The notes under the pieces: generated by a model
What the model was told of the DNA's origin: nothing
Seen by the model: only the letters and a program-made list of their open reading frames with translations
Database searches by the model: none
Position numbers and translations under genes: made by a program
In this document: piece after piece, positions 1 to 8,787 of the stretch
How positions within the stretch are numbered: the stretch's first letter is position 1
Layout: the number at the start of each line of letters is the position of its first letter
Source: an uncultured Eggerthella sp.
GTDB lineage: Bacteria > Actinomycetota > Coriobacteriia > Coriobacteriales > Eggerthellaceae
Assembly (NCBI GenBank): GCA_905203045.1
Contig: CAJKUH010000022.1
Location: forward strand, 1-30,932
Length of the DNA: 30,932 nucleotides
Direction: 5' to 3'

Positions 1-745
1 TGAAAGCCCCACGGTGTTCTATCCGCAGAAGATGAAGCTTTTCGAAGCTGTTGTCTCTGAAGTAAAGGGCGAAGTGCCCATCATCGCGAATGTGGGTGAT
101 AACTGCACTGCCGATACCGTTGATTTTGCTCGTGATGTGCAGAAGCTCGGGGTTGACGCCTTCATGCTGGTGGTTCCTTACTACAACAAGCCTCCGCAAG
201 AAGGCCTATACCAGCATTTCAAGACCATCGCCGATGCAGTCGATCTGCCTATCATCCTGTACAACATCCCTGGTCGCACCGGCATCAACATGCTGCCGGA
301 AACCACGTTGCGCCTTGCCAACGACTGCGAGAACATCGTTGCCGTGAAGGAAGCCTCTGGCGACCTGAAGCAGGTGGCCGAAATCATCAACAATGCCCCT
401 GAAGGTTTTGATGTGTACTCCGGCGACGACTCGCTTACCTACGATATGATGAAGATCGGTGCTGCGGGCGTTATCTCCACCACGGGCAACGTTGCCCCTG
501 CCCGTATGAAGGAAATCACCACCTTGTGCGCTGAAGGAAAGTTCGACGAAGCAGCCAAGGCAAATGAAAAGCTGCTTCCCTTGATGAACGAGCTGTTCGT
601 TACCGCGAACCCCATCATGGTCAAGGAGGCGCTGAACCTGACGGGCTTCAATGTTGGTGGTGTCCGTCTGCCTTTGGTAAACGCAACGCCCGAGCAGTCG
701 GCTCATTTGGCTCAGGTCATGCGTGAAGTTGGAGTTCTGGAGTAA
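1..745 (+). CDS. dapA: 4-hydroxy-tetrahydrodipicolinate synthase, 5' end cut by the window
   Basis: Condenses pyruvate with aspartate semialdehyde, the first committed step of the lysine/diaminopimelate branch; cytoplasmic. The reading frame is open to the window edge (first full codon at base 2) and begins within the family motif GESPT. About 45 N-terminal residues are therefore missing, and the GTG at 14 is not a start. The catalytic tyrosine (LYNIPGRTG, Tyr codon at 260) and the Schiff-base lysine (VAVKEASGD, Lys codon at 347) are present, as is the YSGDD segment. It ends at a normal length and is followed by a terminator-like hairpin. dapF of the same pathway lies at 17567. Identification is firm. 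Confidence 0.96.
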   Translation, partial: ESPTVFYPQKMKLFEAVVSEVKGEVPIIANVGDNCTADTVDFARDVQKLGVDAFMLVVPYYNKPPQEGLYQHFKTIADAVDLPIILYNIPGRTGINMLPETTLRLANDCENIVAVKEASGDLKQVAEIINNAPEGFDVYSGDDSLTYDMMKIGAAGVISTTGNVAPARMKEITTLCAEGKFDEAAKANEKLLPLMNELFVTANPIMVKEALNLTGFNVGGVRLPLVNATPEQSAHLAQVMREVGVLE

Positions 746-777
746 CCGGGCCCCAGCGCTTGAATACCGTTTTATTG

Positions 778-816
778 AAGAGGTAAGGTTTCGGCCCTGC
801 CTCTTTTCTTTTTTTT
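778..816 (+). terminator. Rho-independent terminator after dapA
   Basis: An imperfect stem pairs AAGAGG-AAGG with CCTGCCTCTT and is followed by a long T-rich tract (805-816). It lies 33 bases after the dapA stop and separates dapA from the RNase J gene. Confidence 0.75.
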
Positions 817-1127
817 GCGATGCAAAGTCATGGCGCACTTTATTCGCCTTGCTGCAACCGTGCGATAGCAAGTCTTCGTAAGTCGTTGTCATGGTTGCCC
901 AACTGCATCTTTTCTATTGCATCCGTCTTAGAACATTCCGAATCGCCAACAGGATAGGGAAGAATTCGTGAATGGATGGCTAATACTTTTTCATAACGCT
1001 ATTATAGTTTGGTTAATGTATGCGCTCTCTAAGCGCAATCTTGTCTGTTCGATGGGCCCAGTTCTTGCTAGGTGACCTAGGCCGCATCAGATTAATAAAG
1101 TAAAAATGCAGAATGAAAAGGAATTAC
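817..1127. other. Intergenic region before rnj, probable 5' leader
   Basis: About 310 bases without a supported gene. The visible items are a TATAGT hexamer at 1003-1008 (possible -10, no good -35), a short hairpin at 1021-1037 (TGCGCT/AGCGCA) and a 13-base palindrome CTAGGTGACCTAG at 1068-1080. The region is richer in A+T than the flanking genes. The rnj promoter is probably here, but I cannot place it with confidence. Confidence 0.4.
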
Positions 1128-2807
1128 ATGGCTGAAGAAACAAACGATTCTCAAGATACTCAGGGTAAACCCCAGGCAACTGAATCGGTGAAACACGTTC
1201 ACCTTGAGGTAGAGCGCCCTAAACTTTCCAAGTTCGACGGGGAATCCGAGAAGAACGGCAAGGAAAAGCAGCAGGGTCAGGGCAAGAAGTCCCATTACCA
1301 GGGTAATGGCCGCGGCAAGAAGGGCGGCCAGCACAACCATAACCACAACAAGCAGCGTGACCCGAAGGCCAAGCTGCGCATTATTCCCCTTGGCGGCCTT
1401 GATGCCATCGGCAAGAACATGACGGCGTTCGAATGCGGCAACGACATGGTGCTTGACGATGCAGGCTTGATGTTCCCAGACGACAATCACCCTGGTGTCG
1501 ACCTCATCCTGCCTGATTATTCGTACGTTCTTGAAAACGCCGACAAGCTCCGTGGCATCGTGATCACGCATGGTCACGAAGACCATACCGGTTCGCTGCC
1601 GTATCTTTTGAAGGACCTGGATCGCAAGGTGCCCATTTACGCAACCAAGCTCACGCTGGGTCTTATTGAAGGAAAGCTCAAAGAGCATAAGATCAAGAAT
1701 GCCAAGCTGTGCGAAATCAAGCCCGGCCAGCAGATTAAGCTGGGGTGTATCACGGCCGAGTTCTTCTCGGTGAACCACTCCATCCCTGGCGCTGTTGGCG
1801 TGTTCTTCCGCACTCCTGCCGGCAACGTGCTGCACACGGGCGACTTCAAGCTCGATCAGACGCCTATCGATGGCGTTCGTACTGACTTCGGTGCGCTCTC
1901 CCGCTTCAGCGAGGAAGGCGTCGATTTGATGATGTCCGACTCCACGAATGCCACCAACCCCAACTTCACTCCTTCAGAGGCTGAGGTTGGCAAGGTGCTT
2001 GATTCCATCATCTCGAACGCGAAGGGCCGCGTTATCGTGGCTTCGTTCGCTTCCCACATTCACCGTATGCAGCAAATCTGCGATGCGGCGGTGCGCAACG
2101 GACGTAAGGTTGCGGTCACGGGCCGTTCCATGGTTCAGAACACCGATATTGCCCGTCGCTTGGGATATCTGAAAATCGCCGATAAAGACATCATCGATGC
2201 ATACGATTTGCGTGGCATGCCCTCTGATTCCTATGTGGTTATGTGCACGGGTTCTCAGGGCGAGCCTCTTTCCGCTTTGGCGCGCATTGCAGGCGACAAC
2301 CATAAAACCATCACGGTCGAGGAAGGCGATACGGTAATAATTTCCGCTACGCCTGTTCCCGGCAACGAAAAGGCCGTTACGAAGGTAACGAACGACCTTG
2401 CGAAGATCGGTGCGGATGTATACGACAAGAGCCGCGCACGCGTTCATGTGTCGGGCCATGCCTCCGCTGAGGAACTGAAGCTCGTGCTTTCCATCGTTCA
2501 GCCGAAGTACTTCATGCCGGTTCACGGCGAGGCTACGCATCTTCGTGCGCATGCTGCCTTGGCAGAAGCTACCGGTGTGGCTCGTAAGAACATCTTTATC
2601 TGTGAAAACGGCGAATCGCTCGAGCTTACCTCGAAGGGCGTGCGCCGTGGCAAGCCTGTTCCCAGCGGCATTATCCTTGTTGATGGCTTAAGCGTTGGCG
2701 ACACGTCTGAGTTCGTGCTGAACGAGCGCACCAACCTCGGTTCGCAGGGCGTAGCCAGTAACGAAGAAGGGCGACGCGCACGAGATGGTGGGCAACGTGC
2801 AGGTTGA
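1128..2807 (+). CDS. rnj: Ribonuclease J, C-terminal domain lost by frameshift
   Basis: Metallo-beta-lactamase / beta-CASP RNase that degrades and matures mRNA and rRNA by 5' exo- and endonuclease action. I choose the ATG at 1128 rather than 1113 because AAAAGGA (1116-1122) is correctly spaced only for 1128. The first ~80 residues are a low-complexity, Lys/Gly/His/Asn-rich tail. The core begins at LRIIPLGGLDAIGKN and carries the metal motif HGHEDH (residues 148-153), the later metal ligands (NHSIPGA, HTGDFK) and the beta-CASP region through SGHAS and MPVHGE. After VDGLSVGD...LGSQGVA (about base 2756) the frame turns into an Arg-rich tail (NEEGRRARDGGQRAG) unlike any RNase J. The true C-terminal domain continues in another frame (see 2755-3009). 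The catalytic core is intact; the dimerisation domain is not encoded in frame. Confidence 0.88.
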   Translation: MAEETNDSQDTQGKPQATESVKHVHLEVERPKLSKFDGESEKNGKEKQQGQGKKSHYQGNGRGKKGGQHNHNHNKQRDPKAKLRIIPLGGLDAIGKNMTAFECGNDMVLDDAGLMFPDDNHPGVDLILPDYSYVLENADKLRGIVITHGHEDHTGSLPYLLKDLDRKVPIYATKLTLGLIEGKLKEHKIKNAKLCEIKPGQQIKLGCITAEFFSVNHSIPGAVGVFFRTPAGNVLHTGDFKLDQTPIDGVRTDFGALSRFSEEGVDLMMSDSTNATNPNFTPSEAEVGKVLDSIISNAKGRVIVASFASHIHRMQQICDAAVRNGRKVAVTGRSMVQNTDIARRLGYLKIADKDIIDAYDLRGMPSDSYVVMCTGSQGEPLSALARIAGDNHKTITVEEGDTVIISATPVPGNEKAVTKVTNDLAKIGADVYDKSRARVHVSGHASAEELKLVLSIVQPKYFMPVHGEATHLRAHAALAEATGVARKNIFICENGESLELTSKGVRRGKPVPSGIILVDGLSVGDTSEFVLNERTNLGSQGVASNEEGRRARDGGQRAG

Positions 2808-3009
2808 AATGCACGGTATCCCCGGCGGCGACGAGCCCCAGTTCGTTGATGCGGTGCGCAACGCGGTTTCCAGCGCCTTGAAACGTTCGCTTTCGAAGGG
2901 CGAGGAAACTCGCGCCGTTAAACGTGCTGCACGAAGCGCATTGCTCTCCATTCTGTGGGAGCGCACCAACCAGCGCCCCCTGGTGGTTATCAACATCCTT
3001 GAGGTCTAG
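2755..3009 (+). pseudogene. rnj: Out-of-frame C-terminal domain of ribonuclease J
   Basis: In the +1 frame relative to the catalytic part, the sequence reads PVTKKGDAHEM, then VGNVQVEMHGI and the closing WERTNQRPLVVINILEV. This matches the RNase J C-terminal domain end to end (B. subtilis RNase J1 ends in a similar TKRRPAILPVVMEV). A stop just upstream (TAG at 2752-2754) means this frame cannot be read from further up. Comparison with RNase J1 suggests a loss of about 5 or 8 bases near 2756. The ATG at 2785 is internal to the domain and has no clear ribosome-binding site, so separate translation looks unlikely. A sequencing or assembly error is a real alternative. Confidence 0.8.
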
Positions 3010-3072
3010 AGATTCCAGGCCTTAGGGCCCTACGCGAAACGAAACACACGGTAAACGCACGAAAGGTTTCGA

Positions 3073-5631
3073 ATGGCATCTCAACAAACAGGACGCCGTA
3101 GCAAAGGTCAATCAAGCAAGGCGGGCTCCCAACAGGGGGTCCGCAAGCTTGCGTCTGGCGGCAAGCGCACGCAGCAGCCTGCGCCCGAACCTTCATATGG
3201 TCACATCCTTGACGAACGCACCAAGCGCGACATTACGGCAGTGGGCCTTATTGTTGTGTCCATCGCCTTGTTCGCCATGGTTTTCTTGGGTTCTGAAGGT
3301 GTGGTTACCGGAGCCATTTCGTTGGGGTTGCGCTTCTGCTTCGGCATCGGTGCCTATGTCCTGCCGTTTCTGCTTGTTGGCTTGGCGGCAACCTTGCTTA
3401 TCCGGTTTGAGCGCGAAATGGTGCCTGCGCGTGTCGCCATAGGGTTCGGGCTGCTGTTCCTGGCGTTTCTGACCATCGTCTCGCTGTTCACGCCTGGTGC
3501 CGAAGAAGACCCTAATCGCCTGTTCATCCAAGTGCTTTTGGTGGCGCACGGCGGTTATGTGGGCGGTGGCATCGCTTGGGCAGGCCTTGAATTGTTCGGC
3601 CTTACCGTTTCGATGATCCTTATGGTGGGCGTCATTGTCATTGCGCTTATCATCATCGGTTTTTCGGTTTCTTCGCTTATCGAGAAGATTCGCTCACGTG
3701 CCGCCGGAAAAGCCGAATCGCTCGATGGGGAAGAAGACGGGTTCGCCCCTATGCCCTGGATGTCTATTGCCCGTGTGCGTAAGGGCAAGCAGGATGACGC
3801 CGGCCTCGATCCAACCAAAGTCGACGAGTCGCGTTTTCCCACGCAGGTTATCGATTCGGCGAAAGCAGCTCGTTCTGCAGAGAAAACGCAGGTGCTCTCT
3901 GCTGCGGAAAAGCCTGCAAGGAAGAGCCGACGCACCAATGGCCAGCGTGCCAGCGAAGCGGCGCAGAAGACTATGGCGTTCGAGTCTGCCAATGCATCCT
4001 CTGGTGCTGAAAACGCAGCTCCGAAGCAGATGACGCGCAAGCTCGGTTCCCGCCCCAAGCCCGCAGAGGCCACAGGAGCAAATTCCGCAGCAGCAACGCA
4101 GGTGATGAAACCGGCGCGCAAGAAGGCGTCCGATGTGGCAACGCCCGAGCCTTTGGAAGGTTTCGAGCTGCCCGACATGAGCCTGCTGAACACTTCCGAG
4201 AAGACTCCGGTAACAAAAGAAAGCGAAGCATCGCTTCGCGCCACGGGCATGTTATTGCAGGAAACGCTTGCCGATTTCGGCGTTGGTGCCGATGTGGTGG
4301 GCTGGGTGCATGGCCCCACCGTTACCTTGTTCAAGGTCGATCTTCCTTCGGGCGTGCGCGTGAACCGCGTTTCGAACCTTACCGATGACATCGCTTTGGC
4401 TCTTGCGGCGCCAGGTGTTCGCATTTTTGCTCCAATTCCTGGCACGAATTATGTGGGCATCGAAGTTCCCAACAAGAAACGCGAAACAGTGTTCTTGGGC
4501 GACGTGCTGAAGGATGCCCCCGAGGGCCCGCTTCAAATCGCCATTGGCAAAGACGTTGAAGGAGAGAGCATCGTAAGCAATTTGGCAACCATGCCGCACT
4601 TGCTTATCGGCGGTACCACGGGTTCGGGCAAATCGGTGGCCATCAACGGCATGATCATGTCGATCCTCATGCGCGCTACTCCTTCTGAGGTGCGTATGAT
4701 CATGATCGATCCGAAGCGCGTTGAGTTCACGCCCTACAACGGCATTCCGCATCTGTATGTCCCTGTCGTGACGGAGGCGCGTGAAGCGGCAAGCGCCCTT
4801 TCATGGGCGGTAGCCGAAATGGAGCGCAGGCTGAAGGTGTTCAGCGGCATTGGCGCCCGCAACATCGGTCAGTACAACGCCAAAGCGCAAAAGGGCCTCG
4901 AGATCAACGATGCGCCTGCCAAGGAAATGCCGTATATCGTAATCATCATCGACGAGCTCGCCGACTTGATGATGAACGTGGGCAAGGAAGTTGAGTTCTC
5001 TATTTCTCGACTGGCGCAGCTGGCACGTGCGGCAGGCATTCACCTGATCGTGGCAACGCAGCGTCCTTCCACCAACGTGGTTACGGGCCTTATCAAAGCG
5101 AACATCACGAACCGCATTGCCTTCAACGTTGCCTCGGGTATCGACTCGCGCGTTATCTTGGACACGCCGGGCGCCGAAAACCTTATCGGTTTGGGCGACC
5201 TGCTGCTATCCAAGCCCGAGCTTGCCAAGCCACAGCGTATTCAGGGCTGTTTCGTTTCTGAAGATGAGATCTCTGCTGTCGTGGAGAAATTGAAGTCACA
5301 GGGCGAGCCCGAATACCACAATGATATTCTTAAGACCAATCTCATCACATTGGGCGATTCCATGCCTGATGGCTCTGGTGGGACTGCTTCCGGTTCCGAT
5401 GATCCGCTGGTCTGGGATGCTGCAGAGATCGTGGTTTCCTCAGGTATGGGTTCCACGTCGAAATTGCAACGCAGGCTCAGCGTTGGCTATTCGCGAGCAG
5501 GCCGCATCATGGACCTGCTTGAGGAAAAGGGCATCGTTGGCCCCCCGAACGGCTCGAAGCCGCGTGAGGTCTTGGTCGACCCTATGGAACTGGAAACCAT
5601 TAAAGCTTTTGAAGCGAACGATTCGCAGTAA
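3073..5631 (+). CDS. ftsK: DNA translocase FtsK/SpoIIIE
   Basis: ATP-driven pump that clears chromosome DNA through the closing septum and activates dimer resolution. Its 852 residues show the family layout. A basic N-terminus is followed by four or so membrane helices (about residues 52-205), then a Lys/Ala/Ser-rich linker (about 210-370) and the motor. The motor has Walker A GTTGSGKS at 514-521 and Walker B IIIIDELADL with Asp627-Glu628. A winged-helix gamma domain follows at about 785-850 (SSGMGSTSKLQRR, YSRAGRIMDLLEEKGIVG), which reads polar KOPS-type sequences. GAAAGG lies six bases before the ATG. The gene follows rnj by 63 bases and is followed after 21 bases by the HTH membrane protein, a common order. 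Confidence 0.97.
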   Translation: MASQQTGRRSKGQSSKAGSQQGVRKLASGGKRTQQPAPEPSYGHILDERTKRDITAVGLIVVSIALFAMVFLGSEGVVTGAISLGLRFCFGIGAYVLPFLLVGLAATLLIRFEREMVPARVAIGFGLLFLAFLTIVSLFTPGAEEDPNRLFIQVLLVAHGGYVGGGIAWAGLELFGLTVSMILMVGVIVIALIIIGFSVSSLIEKIRSRAAGKAESLDGEEDGFAPMPWMSIARVRKGKQDDAGLDPTKVDESRFPTQVIDSAKAARSAEKTQVLSAAEKPARKSRRTNGQRASEAAQKTMAFESANASSGAENAAPKQMTRKLGSRPKPAEATGANSAAATQVMKPARKKASDVATPEPLEGFELPDMSLLNTSEKTPVTKESEASLRATGMLLQETLADFGVGADVVGWVHGPTVTLFKVDLPSGVRVNRVSNLTDDIALALAAPGVRIFAPIPGTNYVGIEVPNKKRETVFLGDVLKDAPEGPLQIAIGKDVEGESIVSNLATMPHLLIGGTTGSGKSVAINGMIMSILMRATPSEVRMIMIDPKRVEFTPYNGIPHLYVPVVTEAREAASALSWAVAEMERRLKVFSGIGARNIGQYNAKAQKGLEINDAPAKEMPYIVIIIDELADLMMNVGKEVEFSISRLAQLARAAGIHLIVATQRPSTNVVTGLIKANITNRIAFNVASGIDSRVILDTPGAENLIGLGDLLLSKPELAKPQRIQGCFVSEDEISAVVEKLKSQGEPEYHNDILKTNLITLGDSMPDGSGGTASGSDDPLVWDAAEIVVSSGMGSTSKLQRRLSVGYSRAGRIMDLLEEKGIVGPPNGSKPREVLVDPMELETIKAFEANDSQ

Positions 5632-5652
5632 GGTAGAAGAGGTAGAAACGTT

Positions 5653-6864
5653 ATGCACCAGATCAGCTTCGGCAGCGTGCTCAAGGAAGCACGTTTGGCC
5701 CAAGGCCGAGACCTGGCTTCGGTATCTCGCGATCTGCGTATTCGACAGGACATCATCGTCTCGATCGAGAACAGCGATTTCAAGCGCATGCCTTCACGAG
5801 GCTATGCGCGTAATATGATTATTGCCTATTCCCGTCTTTTGGGCTTGAATGCTCAAGACGTTAGCCGCATGTACCTTGACCAGGAATATGCCTATCAGGT
5901 TGAACGAGCTCATCAAAATGTCGACGATTCCATTCGCATGCATCGTGACCCGCACGGACGTGAGAGGGGAGGGTACAACACCTCCTCGTTTTCCAAGGTG
6001 GATGGCCGTTCTTCCCGTAAAACACGCTCACGTATTTCGCAGCCCGATGAAAAAGACCTTTACGATGGCAGCTCAAATGGGTTTGGCCGCGCTGTGTACT
6101 CGCAGAACGCCGACGTGTACCCATCGCACAACAATCCTCAGGTGGCTCATCGTGCGCGTAGATCCGCTATGCCTGCAGGCAAGTACGGCAACATGTATGC
6201 GGCCCCGCAGAACATTCCCAACCCGAACCGCAATCGAAACATTGTGATCGGTATTGTGGTCGGTGTGGTGATTGTGGTTGCCCTGGTCATTGCAATGGTC
6301 CTTTCGCATCCGACCACACCGCAGACCAATATTCCCGTTACCGGCGCTCAGTCTACGCAGAGCTCCGATTCGGATTCCGCCGACAACCAACAGCAGGAAA
6401 ACACCTCGACGGCAAACGAGACCGCGCCTACGGAATTCACCCTCAAGTATTCCGTTGCCAAGGGAAGCGAATCGTACATCGAGGTTTATGTAGACGACAA
6501 AGCCCAGGAATCCGCAACGGTTTCCGGTCCTGCGGAAAAGTCGTACACCAGCTCTTCGAAGATCCGATTCGTTTCGACCGAAACAAAAGGCGTTACGGTG
6601 ACCATCAATGATCAACAAGTTGACTTGAAGACGAACAGCTCGGGTATCGTCAACCAGACCTTCAACTTCAGCGACATTCTTGACCAGTGGTACACCGATC
6701 ATCCGAATGTGAAGCGCGATACCAGCTCGTCTGCTTCTTCAAGCACCGATTCGTCGTCGAGCTCTTCATCGAAGCCGACGAGCGGTTCTTCCAGCAATTC
6801 ATCGTCAAGCAACAGCAGCTCGTCAAAGAGCTCAACTTCTACTTCGAAATCCTCTTCTGACTAA
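5653..6864 (+). CDS. RodZ-like membrane protein with N-terminal HTH and Ser-rich tail
   Basis: 403 residues. The N-terminal ~75 residues (FGSVLKEARLAQGRDL, SIENSDFKRMPSRGYARN) form a Cro/C1-type helix-turn-helix of the RodZ/HTH_25 class. A basic linker follows, then one membrane helix (about 196-217) and an extracytoplasmic beta-rich domain (about 255-345) resembling DUF4115. The last ~50 residues are almost pure Ser/Thr/Lys. In rods RodZ anchors MreB; in actinobacteria this ftsK-adjacent gene is usually annotated only as an HTH or DUF4115 protein. The gene starts 21 bases after ftsK and is probably co-transcribed with it; a terminator follows. No mreB lies in this window, so a role in cell shape is inference. 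Confidence 0.85.
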   Translation: MHQISFGSVLKEARLAQGRDLASVSRDLRIRQDIIVSIENSDFKRMPSRGYARNMIIAYSRLLGLNAQDVSRMYLDQEYAYQVERAHQNVDDSIRMHRDPHGRERGGYNTSSFSKVDGRSSRKTRSRISQPDEKDLYDGSSNGFGRAVYSQNADVYPSHNNPQVAHRARRSAMPAGKYGNMYAAPQNIPNPNRNRNIVIGIVVGVVIVVALVIAMVLSHPTTPQTNIPVTGAQSTQSSDSDSADNQQQENTSTANETAPTEFTLKYSVAKGSESYIEVYVDDKAQESATVSGPAEKSYTSSSKIRFVSTETKGVTVTINDQQVDLKTNSSGIVNQTFNFSDILDQWYTDHPNVKRDTSSSASSSTDSSSSSSSKPTSGSSSNSSSSNSSSSKSSTSTSKSSSD

Positions 6865-6891
6865 GTCAAGCGGACAAAGGGTGGATGTTTT

Positions 6892-6936
6892 CAGGTTAGC
6901 GCGTTTTCCCTGTGAATCGTGCTAACCTGGTTTTTT
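6892..6936 (+). terminator. Rho-independent terminator after the RodZ-like gene
   Basis: A perfect nine-base-pair stem (CAGGTTAGC at 6892-6900, GCTAACCTG at 6921-6929) is followed by GTTTTTT. It closes the ftsK transcription unit before yajQ. Confidence 0.85.
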
Positions 6937-6989
6937 ATGCAGCCTGATGCTCAGGCGCAAACAAATACCGAGTATTTAGGAGGATAACC

Positions 6990-7487
6990 ATGGCTAAAGA
7001 TTCTAGCTTCGATGTTGTTTCCCAAATTGATATGCAAGAGGTAGACAACGCGTTCGGGCAGGCGAAGAAGGAAATTTCTCAACGCTACGACCTGAAAGAT
7101 TCTGGTGCCGATATCGCACTCGACAAAGCAGGAAAAACGCTTACGGTTTCTGCTCCCAGCGATTTTGTGAACAAGCAGGTTAAAGATGTGCTTACCTCCA
7201 AGCTGGTCAAGCGCGGTATTGCCCTTAACGCGCTTGATTGGGGCAAGCTTGAGGCGGCGACGGGTGGTTCGGTTCGTCAGACCGCAAAGATCATCGAGGG
7301 CATCGATCGCGAAACCGCGGGCAAAATCAACAAAGACATCAAGGCTACCAAGCTGAAGGTAAAGGTGACCATCGAAGGCGATAAGCTCCGCGTTTCCGGG
7401 CCCAAGCTCGATACCCTTCAGGAGGTTATTGCCTTCTTGAAGGGCCAGGATTATGGTCAACCGCTTCAGTTCACCAACTATCGCTAG
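6990..7487 (+). CDS. yajQ: YajQ-family nucleotide-binding protein (UPF0234)
   Basis: 165 residues against about 163 for the family. The signature segments are SFDVVSQIDMQEVDNAFGQA at the start, ISQRYDLKDS, and KDIKATKLKVKVTIEGDKLRV, ending in PLQFTNYR. The fold is a pair of ferredoxin-like domains; members bind nucleic acid or nucleotides, and XC_3703 of Xanthomonas binds cyclic di-GMP. The biological role here is unknown. A strong AGGAGG lies before the ATG. It follows a terminator, so it probably has its own promoter, and it lies 13 bases upstream of rimO. Confidence 0.93.
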   Translation: MAKDSSFDVVSQIDMQEVDNAFGQAKKEISQRYDLKDSGADIALDKAGKTLTVSAPSDFVNKQVKDVLTSKLVKRGIALNALDWGKLEAATGGSVRQTAKIIEGIDRETAGKINKDIKATKLKVKVTIEGDKLRVSGPKLDTLQEVIAFLKGQDYGQPLQFTNYR

Positions 7488-7500
7488 GATTTTTCTTCTG

Positions 7501-8787
7501 ATGACGAAAAACGTTTCCTTTCTGACGCTGGGATGCGCAAAAAACGAATCCGACAGCGCCCGCATGCAGCAGGATTTGATCCGCGCGGGTTATTCCATCG
7601 TTGATATCGAGCAGCCAAGCGATGTTATCGTGGTCAACACCTGCTCGTTCATTCAGTCGGCAATCGAGGAAAGCCTTGATGCTGTGTTCGAGATCGCCGG
7701 TCTTGATCCGGTGAAGGCAGGTCGCACCAAGCTCGTGGTTTGCGGATGCATGCCCTCCCGTTTCGGTGACGATTTGGCCGATGAGCTTACCGAAGCCGAC
7801 AGGTTTGTCGCCTGCAAAGAAGAAGACGACATTGTCGAGATCGTCGATGGCTTGCTGGGCATTTCCAGCGTTCGTGATTCCGTTGAGGTCGAATTCGAGT
7901 ATGCGCCCAGCGAGTACGTGAAAATCTCCGATGGGTGCAACCGTTTCTGCTCGTTCTGCACCATTCCTTACATTCGCGGACGCTACCATAGCTTCGGCTA
8001 CGACGAAATCGTTGCCGATGTAGAGGCGAAGGTTGCCGCGGGAACAAAGGAAATCGTGCTTATCGCCCAGGACTCCGGCATTTGGGGCCTTGACCTTAAG
8101 CCACGAGAAAACCTTGCTTCGCTCTTGAAGCGCCTTGCGGAAGCGTATCCGGAAACGTGGTTCAGGGTAATGTACCTGCAGCCCGCTGGCATGACCGACG
8201 AGCTTCTGGACGTTATGGCAACGCATAAGAACATCTGCAAGTACTTCGACATTCCCCTGCAGCACTGCGATCCCGACATCTTGAAGTCGATGAATCGCAC
8301 CGGATCACGCAAGGAATACGAGGATATGGTTGCACGCATTCGCGCGCGCATTCCCGAAATCACGCTTCGCACCACGTTGATCGTTGGCTATCCCGGTGAA
8401 ACGGAAGAGCAATTCGAAGACCTGTGCGATTTCGTCGAGGAAACCGAGTTCGATTACGTGGGCATCTTCGCCTATTCGCCCGAAGATGGCACCCCCGCCG
8501 CTGAAATGCCCAACCAGATCGACGACGACACCAAGCAGGAGCGTTTGCAAGAGTTGCGCGATATCGCGGACTCGATTTCTTCCCACGTGATTTCGCAGCG
8601 TGTTGGCAAAGAGATGGATGTGCTGGTACTTGGCAAAGAAGAGGATGGCCAGATCTATGGGCGTGCTATGTGCCAAGCTCCTGACGTTGATGGTGTAACG
8701 TACCTTGACAAAGGCGTGGTTGGCGAAGTACGCACCGTTACTATTTCAGACACGTTGCTTTATGAGATGGAGGCTTTGAGTGACTGA
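7501..8787 (+). CDS. rimO: Ribosomal protein S12 methylthiotransferase RimO
   Basis: Radical SAM enzyme that adds a methylthio group to an aspartate of ribosomal protein S12. The ATG at 7501 gives 428 residues beginning MTKNVSFLTLGCAKN, as in the family. The frame extends upstream to 7453, but that part overlaps yajQ and is not conserved. The N-terminal cluster cysteines are in LGCAKN, NTCSF and CGCMPSR; the radical SAM motif CNRFCSFC is at residues 146-153. A TRAM domain ends the protein (MDVLVLGKEE...). Serine after LGCAKNE and the RimO-type YPCF-less middle separate it from MiaB at 15153. Its last eight bases overlap the pgsA-cinA gene, implying coupled translation. Confidence 0.94.
   Translation: MTKNVSFLTLGCAKNESDSARMQQDLIRAGYSIVDIEQPSDVIVVNTCSFIQSAIEESLDAVFEIAGLDPVKAGRTKLVVCGCMPSRFGDDLADELTEADRFVACKEEDDIVEIVDGLLGISSVRDSVEVEFEYAPSEYVKISDGCNRFCSFCTIPYIRGRYHSFGYDEIVADVEAKVAAGTKEIVLIAQDSGIWGLDLKPRENLASLLKRLAEAYPETWFRVMYLQPAGMTDELLDVMATHKNICKYFDIPLQHCDPDILKSMNRTGSRKEYEDMVARIRARIPEITLRTTLIVGYPGETEEQFEDLCDFVEETEFDYVGIFAYSPEDGTPAAEMPNQIDDDTKQERLQELRDIADSISSHVISQRVGKEMDVLVLGKEEDGQIYGRAMCQAPDVDGVTYLDKGVVGEVRTVTISDTLLYEMEALSD

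Noticed and set aside
206..892. 228-codon minus-strand frame across dapA and the following terminator
   Set aside because: Antisense shadow of dapA; no recognisable protein and it crosses a terminator.
2785..3009. Separate 74-codon gene after rnj
   Set aside because: Matches the end of RNase J and has no good start signal; treated as the out-of-frame remainder of rnj.
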